Assembly (NCBI GenBank): GCA_027297485.1
Contig: JAPUHZ010000027.1
Coordinates: forward strand, 1 to 5,869
DNA: 5,869 nucleotides
Reading direction: 5' to 3'
Source of the DNA: Deltaproteobacteria bacterium
GTDB taxonomy: Bacteria; Desulfobacterota_B; Binatia; UBA9968
Part shown: positions 1 through 4,474 of the stretch, piece after piece
How positions within the stretch are numbered: the stretch's first letter is position 1
Layout: every line of letters begins with the position of its first letter
Notes under the pieces: generated by a model
What the model was told of the DNA's origin: nothing
The model's database searches: none
The model's input: only the letters and a program-made list of their open reading frames with translations
Position numbers and translations under genes: made by a program

Positions 1-484
1 TGACATGTTGGCATAATTACCAACAGCCCGTCAAGCTATTGTTAGAGACTCTTGTCTCTCGGACCGCACCACGTTGCGGCTCCCCTGCCGTCCCCAATTC
101 AAGTGGTCTGCGGTTCAGGCATGGCTAGAGGAGAAAGACCAACCGGTAAGACAGGAAGAGAAGCGGCTCATCCCTACGGCACGCGGTTACTCCCTGGAAA
201 AGCCGATCTGCCTGTGCCGACCTGAATCCCGTAGGACCCAACGAGCCTTTTACTTCCGAGCTTTCTTTGAGCTCGTCACTTCCCTCAAAGTCGGGTATAA
301 CTACCTGGGCAAATAGGCAAATCCCAGGACAAGACTATTCGCAAGTAAACATCTCCGTTCCAAATCGAATCACCTGCTAGACAAACAGTTTTAGAGGCTG
401 CACAGAGACGCGACCCCTTTGACATCTCATATCAAAACTTCAAAAGCCTGACCTCCTACTCAAGCCCTGATAACTTTCAGAAGG
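1..484. other. Gene-free stretch; no supported coding region
   Basis: I see no gene here that I would defend. A TTG-initiated frame at 74-316 (+) and a 34-codon ATG frame at 121 have no good ribosome binding site and no family resemblance that I recognise. The stretch holds several short inverted repeats: GTTGG/CCAAC at 7-24, AGAGAC/GTCTCT at 44-59, CGAGCT/AGCTCG at 257-275 and CCTGGG/CCCAGG at 304-328. None is followed by a T-run typical of an intrinsic terminator. It may be a decayed element or part of a structured RNA, but nothing visible decides this. Confidence 0.5.
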
Positions 485-658
485 TTAAATAAGTTGCATG
501 TCCCCCATATCGAACGTGCTGGTATCCGTATTTAAACGCACCTCGTAGTCGTGCGCCAGGATGAAATCCTGGGGTTCGAACTTCACCATAACGGCTCGGC
601 CTCGCGCAACGCGTGCCAAACGGGCTTGAAGATCAACCATTGCTTCTTCGATGCTCAT
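485..658 (-). CDS. Small hypothetical protein, 57 aa (possibly the C-terminal part of a frameshifted gene)
   Basis: The function is not recognised. The 57-residue frame begins MSIEEAMVDLQARLARVARG and ends in TAA. It reads like real protein: an amphipathic, charged helix at about residues 2-20, then a strand-like segment with VMVKFEPQDFILAHDYEVRL and an acidic tail. There is no clear Shine-Dalgarno sequence before the ATG at 658. That ATG overlaps the TGA of the upstream 26-codon frame as ATGA. The frame stays open upstream of the ATG and reads SSYSRANR directly into MSIEEA. The two frames therefore probably belong to one roughly 83-residue protein separated by a single-base shift, although ATGA translational coupling is an alternative. 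It lies about 95 bp downstream of the SIR2-like gene on the same strand, beyond a hairpin. Confidence 0.5.
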   Translation of the reverse strand: MSIEEAMVDLQARLARVARGRAVMVKFEPQDFILAHDYEVRLNTDTSTFDMGDMQLI

Positions 659-735
659 TCGATTGGCCCGGCTGTAAGAGGAAAAAAGGTACCCATCTCC
701 TCGAACCTTTCAGGGTCCCGAATAATGCGTCTCAT
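655..735 (-). CDS. 26-aa reading frame overlapping the 57-aa gene; probable N-terminal part of the same frameshifted gene
   Basis: This frame starts at the ATG at 735, reads MRRIIRDPERFEEMGTFF, continues for 8 residues and stops at a TGA that shares bases with the next ATG (ATGA). An in-frame TAA lies two codons before the start, so it does not extend upstream. The text up to residue 18 looks like protein, with a basic N-terminus and a DPERFEE helix. After the run of six A on the + strand (682-687) the better-looking continuation is in the other frame. Adding one base to this run would give an uninterrupted 83-residue product. I see no convincing ribosome binding site. It could be a broken gene, a gene read through transcriptional slippage, or a tiny upstream cistron. 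Confidence 0.4.
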   Translation of the reverse strand: MRRIIRDPERFEEMGTFFPLTAGPIE

Positions 736-773
736 TTGCAGTTACGATAGTGGCTAACGTCACTGCTCACCAT

Positions 774-805
774 TTTTCCGAAGGCTGTCCGCGGCCTTTG
801 GAAAA
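774..805. terminator. Hairpin downstream of the SIR2-like gene, possible terminator
   Basis: A 12-bp stem with one mismatch: TTTTCCGAAGGC at 774-785 pairs with GCCTTTGGAAAA at 794-805 across an 8-base loop. The stem is GC-rich near the loop with A/T pairs at its base, so it reads similarly on both strands. It starts 27 bp past the SIR2-like stop codon and lies before the small downstream frames. No separate U-tract follows on the minus strand, so a role as intrinsic terminator or mRNA 3'-end stabiliser is tentative. Confidence 0.4.
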
Positions 806-831
806 TATGTGTGCAGCAGATTGTTGGACGT

Positions 832-1974
832 TTAGGCTAGAAGCCATTCGAGAGTATTCTCACAGAAACCATCTAATCGCAAATCGGTGCGCCTCCAATC
901 GGCGTAGCGATATCGGGTTCGAATCTCATCTCCAGAGTCGCCATCCAGACGATAATCCAGGATTCGAATTCGCCCTTTCTTTCGACCATTGAACTCTAGA
1001 TCTGGCTCGTAGTCCGTGTAGTTTGAGAATACGTGATAGATGACCTGGCGGGCATATGCGTCGTAAGGCGGCAGTGAATAACCAACGACACCCAGCGAAA
1101 GGTTAAAGCCGCCCGCTCGCTGGAGCCCCCGCCAGAACTCGCGCAAAGACTGAGCGTAGAAAAGCTTGTTCTGAGAAGGTGCGAGAATAAGCGGACAGCA
1201 TTCCCAGAACCCTCGAGCGAGGAGAGGTCTGAGATCTCTCACCCGGTAGAGTTGCGCCAATGGATCGTTCTTGGCTCTTGGACCATCTGTCAACGGAGTT
1301 GATCCGACGATTCTGTCCTTACCGAAAACTGGATGTTTGACTTGATAAGGATTCGGGCACTCCTGGGCCATGGCAACGTGGCGATCGTAGACTGCACGAT
1401 CAAACCAGTCGATCGAGCCGTGTAACTTCAGGACAACTACCTCGTCCTTCGAATTGTCAACAGTGTTGGATCTCCAGCCAATCTCCGAGAACCGATCGAG
1501 GAACAGACGATATGGAACGCCTTCAGCTTCAAGCGCGGACTCCAGGAGAGTGTCGTAGTTGAAGGTAAGGATGATGTCAGAGCACTTAAGGCGACGAACG
1601 AATTCTCTATACAATGTTGGAGGTTGTTCGGGCGTTCGCTTGAATAAGACCTGTGCGATCGCGCGACGGACCATTAGCTGCGACTCGTTACCTTCTTCGC
1701 TCCAAGTGTCTTTGCCTTTGAGACCGAGGTAGTGCTCCACATCCAGGAATCCAAGAAACTGCTCGTAGTCAATGGTGTCGGCAGTCTGACAGCAGCCCTC
1801 GCAGTCGTTCAGGTATCGAATGTAGCGCTCGAGATCCCACTCAACGTGATTATCTCGGCCATGTTCGACGATGATCGATCGTCGGACGGCCTGAAACAGC
1901 TCTACGCCCAGGGGTAGTCCAGCAGGCTGTGAGAAGCCTGCGCCCAAGAATAGGAGTTTAAATGCTTCTGACAT
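832..1974 (-). CDS. SIR2-like domain protein (probable NAD-hydrolysing defence effector)
   Basis: This encodes a 380-residue SIR2-family (SIR2-like, SIR2_2-type) protein. The Rossmann NAD-binding signature FLGAGFSQPAGLPLG lies at residues 9-23. The SIR2 'TxNxD' motif appears as LTFNYD at 136-141, and the putative catalytic His is in KLHGSIDW at 183-190. A GYSLPPYD motif at 298-305 is typical of the C-terminal part of this subfamily. No transmembrane segment or signal peptide is visible, so it should be cytoplasmic. Within bacteria such proteins commonly act as NAD+ hydrolases that starve phage-infected cells (ThsA, DSR1/2, SIR2-HerA, SPARSA); that activity here is inferred. I prefer the ATG at 1974, which puts the Rossmann strand at the very N-terminus as usual. 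A TTG at 1995 would add seven residues. Neither start has a strong Shine-Dalgarno sequence. The gene follows the 2033-2815 gene by about 58 bp and is probably cotranscribed with it. Confidence 0.88.
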   Translation of the reverse strand: MSEAFKLLFLGAGFSQPAGLPLGVELFQAVRRSIIVEHGRDNHVEWDLERYIRYLNDCEGCCQTADTIDYEQFLGFLDVEHYLGLKGKDTWSEEGNESQLMVRRAIAQVLFKRTPEQPPTLYREFVRRLKCSDIILTFNYDTLLESALEAEGVPYRLFLDRFSEIGWRSNTVDNSKDEVVVLKLHGSIDWFDRAVYDRHVAMAQECPNPYQVKHPVFGKDRIVGSTPLTDGPRAKNDPLAQLYRVRDLRPLLARGFWECCPLILAPSQNKLFYAQSLREFWRGLQRAGGFNLSLGVVGYSLPPYDAYARQVIYHVFSNYTDYEPDLEFNGRKKGRIRILDYRLDGDSGDEIRTRYRYADWRRTDLRLDGFCENTLEWLLA

Positions 1975-2032
1975 CTTGCTTATGGTAGATTGCAATGCCT
2001 CAAAGTGTAACCCATGTCCCCGGACTCTTTTG

Positions 2033-2815
2033 TTACCTATCTCCCCGGCCGGTCATACCACCTAGCATAGCAGTGAAGTCATTGAAGTCGATGTTGTCGA
2101 GGATGGCCGTGTCGGCGTACCACAGCTCATCGACACCGACCGGCAGGCCATCCGGGTAGGCTCGGCGAATTGCTTCAAGCATTTTTTGGTCGTTCATAAG
2201 GGCTATGTCCGAGTTCTCCACGAGAAGGACTGTAGTCTTGCCGGCATTCTGATACTTTGCCAGTTTTTGCGCCTTCCGATCGAATTGAGTTCGAATGCGC
2301 GCAGGCAGGGTGTCGTCAACGGGCTTGTACCTTGCGAAAAAGAGCCCGTGAGGCCGATCACTCGAATTCGTGACGTGACTACCATCGGCTAAATGCGGCA
2401 CCTCATGTGTAATCCAGATCTTCAAGGCCTCACGGATTGACAGCCAGTCCTGGCCCGTACTCACGGCGTGATATTCGAGCGTGATACGCAGGCGGCACGA
2501 CGGAGAAGTCGATAGTTCATCCTCGAGCCCGCTGACAACGCACGTAAACCAGTCAGCGTCTCGGCGTTGGTTCGGAAGCGTGTCAACGCTGGTGTGCTCG
2601 AGGGCAAATTCTCCGCTTATCGCGTCGATGTCGGAGGACTCGCGGTTCTCCTTGTCCGGCCTACTTTCGATGCGCAGGCCAAGATGCCCCCGGACGCGGA
2701 GATACGCGACAAAGGCTTTGATAACTTCACAGTCCTTCACGGCTCTCCATCTCTTTTTGCGCTGCCCAACGTCCGGGATGACCTGCAGGCGAAAGGCCAA
2801 ACAACCTAGCATCAC
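2033..2815 (-). CDS. Hypothetical protein with possible PD-(D/E)XK nuclease-like motif
   Basis: This is a soluble protein of up to 260 residues that I cannot name. An N-terminal helix, CEVIKAFVAYLRVRG (29-43), is followed by SRPDKENRESSDIDAI and FALEHTSVD. The pattern D62/D64 ... E73-H-T75 resembles the PD-(D/E)XK nuclease core, with Thr in the usual Lys position, as in some divergent members. Later, KAQKLAKYQNAGKTTVLLVE (181-200) resembles the helix-strand unit often found C-terminal to such cores. Nuclease activity is therefore a hypothesis. The start is uncertain: GTG at 2815 and ATG at 2812 have only a distant GGGA upstream, while GTG at 2740 (235 aa) is preceded closely by GGAG but may cut off genuine sequence. 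It lies between the HNH-like and SIR2-like genes, 64 bp and about 58 bp away, all in one direction. Confidence 0.75.
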   Translation of the reverse strand: MMLGCLAFRLQVIPDVGQRKKRWRAVKDCEVIKAFVAYLRVRGHLGLRIESRPDKENRESSDIDAISGEFALEHTSVDTLPNQRRDADWFTCVVSGLEDELSTSPSCRLRITLEYHAVSTGQDWLSIREALKIWITHEVPHLADGSHVTNSSDRPHGLFFARYKPVDDTLPARIRTQFDRKAQKLAKYQNAGKTTVLLVENSDIALMNDQKMLEAIRRAYPDGLPVGVDELWYADTAILDNIDFNDFTAMLGGMTGRGDR

Positions 2816-2879
2816 ATTTTACAAAATCCCGCACAACTTTTCCTGTCAGGTCAATCCCGTTGTTATACGGCCACCTGCG

Positions 2880-3542
2880 CTAATGTTTCGAGGAAAATGA
2901 ATAAATCTCAAAGTAATCATAGAACATAGCCCAGAAGTTATAAGTTTCATCCGTCTTGTCGTATCGAAGGCGATACTTAAACACTTCGGGATTCTCGCCC
3001 CTGATTGGCTCTGGACCGAGCACCTGTCTGGACACCTCAACAGTATCTTGCGTTAGCTGATGTGGAACAACCTGATCGGAATCAATCCCGCTGAAAAAGT
3101 TTGGAGAGTAAACCGATATCGGCAGGCTCCACTTACGATGAAACGCATCAAAGAATAGCGCCCTTGCCAAATGATCGATGCAAGCATCAAAACGTTCCCG
3201 ATCGATCTGCAGCACGCGTTCCTTCCCTTCAGCAATCGTCCCCTTGTCCGCAAAGAATAATCTGTGCGCATGCGGCGTTCTGTCAGCGGCGCGTAGCAGT
3301 TTCCGATTAAACTGGTGTCTTCCTGTGTCACTATTCGGGGCTACCGTCATCAGAATGACGGAGCGGAAATACTCGTCATCCTTCGATTTCCTAGAATTGT
3401 GACGCTCGCACGATGGGACGGTTATGAGATTGCGGCGTAGATCTCGCCCAACCTCCTTGGCCTCTGGGAAAAAACACAGTGGCGGAGCGTGCTTCCGCGA
3501 CGTTTCAGGCGAATCGCACATGTAACAGGTTGAGGTGGGCAT
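2880..3542 (-). CDS. HNH-like zinc-finger protein (putative endonuclease)
   Basis: This is a 220-residue protein whose N-terminal third carries HNH-like features: a C6-x2-C9 pair, then SRKHAPP with H18, then VPSCERHNSRKSKDDEYF with C45, H48, N49, K52 and acidic residues at 55-57. The two Cys-containing pairs could hold a structural zinc while H18 and N49 supply the catalytic fold, as in CxxC-HNH endonucleases. The remaining 160 residues are not recognised, and end in an aromatic-rich segment (YNFWAMFYDYFEIYSF). I chose the ATG at 3542 because GGTGA lies 7 bases upstream and the zinc motif then begins at residue 6. A TTG at 3563 would add seven residues but lies inside the edge of a repeat element. 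It is the first gene of a probable three-gene operon. Cleavage of nucleic acid is inferred from family knowledge only. Confidence 0.78.
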   Translation of the reverse strand: MPTSTCYMCDSPETSRKHAPPLCFFPEAKEVGRDLRRNLITVPSCERHNSRKSKDDEYFRSVILMTVAPNSDTGRHQFNRKLLRAADRTPHAHRLFFADKGTIAEGKERVLQIDRERFDACIDHLARALFFDAFHRKWSLPISVYSPNFFSGIDSDQVVPHQLTQDTVEVSRQVLGPEPIRGENPEVFKYRLRYDKTDETYNFWAMFYDYFEIYSFSSKH

Positions 3543-3549
3543 TTTTCCG

Positions 3550-3554
3550 TCACC
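3550..3554 (-). promoter_or_regulatory. Ribosome binding site of the HNH-like gene
   Basis: GGTGA on the minus strand lies 7 bases before the ATG at 3542 and supports that start over the upstream TTG. The TGA inside it is also the stop codon of a 27-codon frame (3550-3633) that begins inside the neighbouring repeat element, so ribosomes finishing that frame would end on this site. Confidence 0.6.
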
Positions 3555-3563
3555 GTATATCAA

Positions 3564-3676
3564 AGGGGACGTTGTTTCCTAATACTCTTTTCCCTCTCTG
3601 AGCACCCTCATCGAGTCGCGCTTCCCGAGGCATCTCAACCAACTGCCATAAAGCCCTTTCGGAAGCAACGTCCCCT
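3564..3676 (-). mobile_element. 113-bp MITE-like element derived from a RAYT (REP-associated) transposase element
   Basis: The ends are inverted copies: AGGGGACGTTGTTTCC at 3564-3579 and GGAAGCAACGTCCCCT at 3661-3676, which match at 15 of 16 positions when one is reversed. Inside, on the minus strand, the ATG at 3633 starts MPREARLD, the usual N-terminus of IS200-like Y1 transposases of the REP-associated type. After about eight codons the family resemblance ends and the frame runs through the other terminal repeat to a TGA at 3550. This looks like an internal-deletion derivative that kept both ends and the first codons but lost the catalytic domain, so it would need a transposase in trans. 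It sits 21 bp before the HNH-like start codon, so the operon promoter must lie in or beyond it. Confidence 0.6.
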
Positions 3677-3978
3677 AGGACTACCCCGCCGGTGTGGACT
3701 ACCCCTTAAGCCAGACTGAGATAGCCCATACGGTCTTCACCGCTATTTGACCGGCTCGACCACCGGTCCTTTGGCTGTAACGAGGCTTGCTCAGCGTTCA
3801 CTCACGTTGCGACCCGGCAACTCGCTCACCTGCCCGAAGCAGGCTTTGTCGGTAGGCTTCAACATGTCGATCTCTCTCCATATTGCTACCCAAGCTATCC
3901 ACCTTAGGCGGAGCGGGACTTCCCTCTATACACTGAGGGTCACCCTATGGATCACGACAGCTATTCATCTGGACACAC
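3677..3978 (-). mobile_element. Probable 5' fragment of a group II intron (domain I region), no reverse transcriptase
   Basis: Read on the minus strand, this begins with GTGTGTCCAG, which fits the GUGYG 5' end of group II introns. It then contains intron-like text such as GAGGGAAGTCCCGC, GGGTCGCAACGTGAGTG and GTGAAGACCGTATGGG. It shows no long coding frame and many short self-complementary stretches (for example GCCTGCTTCGGGCAGG and ACCGGTGGTCGAGCCGGT), as expected of folded RNA. No domain V hairpin or maturase frame follows; the sequence stops at the MITE-like element. Near that end a 10-bp direct repeat, GGACTACCCC, occurs at 3678-3687 and 3696-3705. The intron assignment rests on remembered sequence style, not on a fold. 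A different structured RNA or a decayed repeat is possible. Confidence 0.4.
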
Positions 3979-4064
3979 CAAATATCATGCCTGAACATCC
4001 CAAGATTCTTTCCCGCAGAATCGCAAATATCACGACTGACTCCCAATACTATGGTCTGCCACAT

Positions 4065-4165
4065 GATCCCACGGGCCATGACATGATGCAGGACACCTGG
4101 AGCATCCAAGCGGGGGGCATGAAGAATGATAATGAATTTAGAATAAGGCCATAAAAGATGTCCCC
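4065..4165 (-). pseudogene. N-terminal fragment of a RAYT/IS200-like Y1 transposase with its left end
   Basis: On the minus strand a terminal motif CTTAGGGGACATC (4157-4169) is followed by an ATG at 4120 and, in a shifted frame, by RLDAPGVLHHVMARGI (4112 to 4065). This is the conserved opening of REP-associated tyrosine transposases, where MP(R)xxRLD is followed by the HHV strand. A few bases are missing just after the ATG, so the start codon and the conserved peptide are out of frame. After ARGI the text no longer resembles the family, and the catalytic HxH and Tyr motifs are absent. It is a dead remnant. It lies back to back with the C-terminal fragment on the other strand. Confidence 0.6.
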
Positions 4166-4343
4166 TAAGATAGCAGCGGGGCGTTACGTAGTGAGATACG
4201 TCGCCGTGCGGGAGTGAGGATACCCTGCCGTTGAGGTAGCGAGAGTTCTCAACGTTTCCAGCCAAAGCATCTTGCGAGAGGTGGAGAAGGGACCCGCATA
4301 CCTCCGGGAGATGGGGCTGGAATTACATGAATGGCGCAGATAA
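4164..4343 (+). pseudogene. C-terminal fragment of a RAYT transposase, interrupted by a stop codon
   Basis: In one frame the + strand reads AAGRYVVRYVAVRE, then TGA at 4215-4217, then GYPAVEVARVLNVSSQSILR and a further 21 residues to a TAA at 4341. This matches the C-terminal helix-turn-helix tail of REP-associated transposases, whose usual text is '...VAVRELGYSxxEVARxLGVS...'. The TGA replaces the Leu expected in REL. No catalytic domain precedes it on this strand; instead the N-terminal fragment faces the other way directly to its left. The tail is followed by GTCCCC repeats typical of the element's right end. It is a pseudogene fragment. Confidence 0.62.
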
Positions 4344-4358
4344 CGGAAATACCGGAAC

Positions 4359-4382
4359 TACGTCCCCCTGTACGTCCCCCTG
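4359..4382. repeat. Tandem 12-bp repeat, two copies
   Basis: TACGTCCCCCTG occurs twice head to tail (4359-4370 and 4371-4382) and is followed by a partial third copy, TACG. Read on the minus strand each unit contains GGGGGACGTA, a variant of the GGGGACGT end motif of the neighbouring RAYT-derived elements. It directly follows the stop codon of the transposase tail, so it is probably the remains of that element's right end. Confidence 0.65.
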
Positions 4383-4390
4383 TACGAGCG

Positions 4391-4439
4391 ACTTGACCCC
4401 TACTCTTCCAATACCATAAAAAGCCGCCTGTCCCCTTTT
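4391..4439 (-). repeat. Further REP-like motifs downstream of the kinase gene
   Basis: On the minus strand this stretch carries AAAAGGGGACAGGCGGC followed by TTTTT (about 4439-4418) and TAGGGGTCAAGTCGC (about 4402-4388). These are GGGGAC/GGGGTC half-sites like those at the ends of the nearby elements. The GC-rich segment before TTTTT does not form a convincing hairpin, so I do not call it a terminator, although it lies just downstream of the kinase stop codon. Confidence 0.4.
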
Positions 4440-4474
4440 CCCCAACCCCTCTGTATGATGATCCCTTTGATAGC

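Noticed and set aside
74..316. 80-codon TTG-initiated frame on the + strand
   Set aside because: Rare start, no ribosome binding site, arginine-rich composition of unselected sequence and no recognised family text.
500..505. GTCCCC motif at the end of the 57-codon gene as a partner end for the motif at 3565, making the whole cassette a transposon
   Set aside because: The match does not extend beyond the short motif into the neighbouring bases of the 3564-3579 arm, and it lies in codons of a small reading frame.
732..773. 13-codon frame upstream of the split small gene as a peptide gene
   Set aside because: Too short to judge; its ATGA overlap may be chance.
2481..2900. 139-codon + strand frame opposite the middle cassette gene
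   Set aside because: Serine/arginine-rich shadow of the minus-strand gene, and it also runs through the intergenic gap into the next gene.
3747..4154. 135-codon + strand frame across the mobile-element debris
   Set aside because: It is antisense to both the intron-like segment and the transposase N-terminal fragment, and its text has no family character.
3945..4265. 106-codon minus-strand frame as an intact gene
   Set aside because: Only RLDAPGVLHHVMARGI in its middle is recognisable; the N-terminal part is antisense to another transposase fragment, so it is debris, not a gene.
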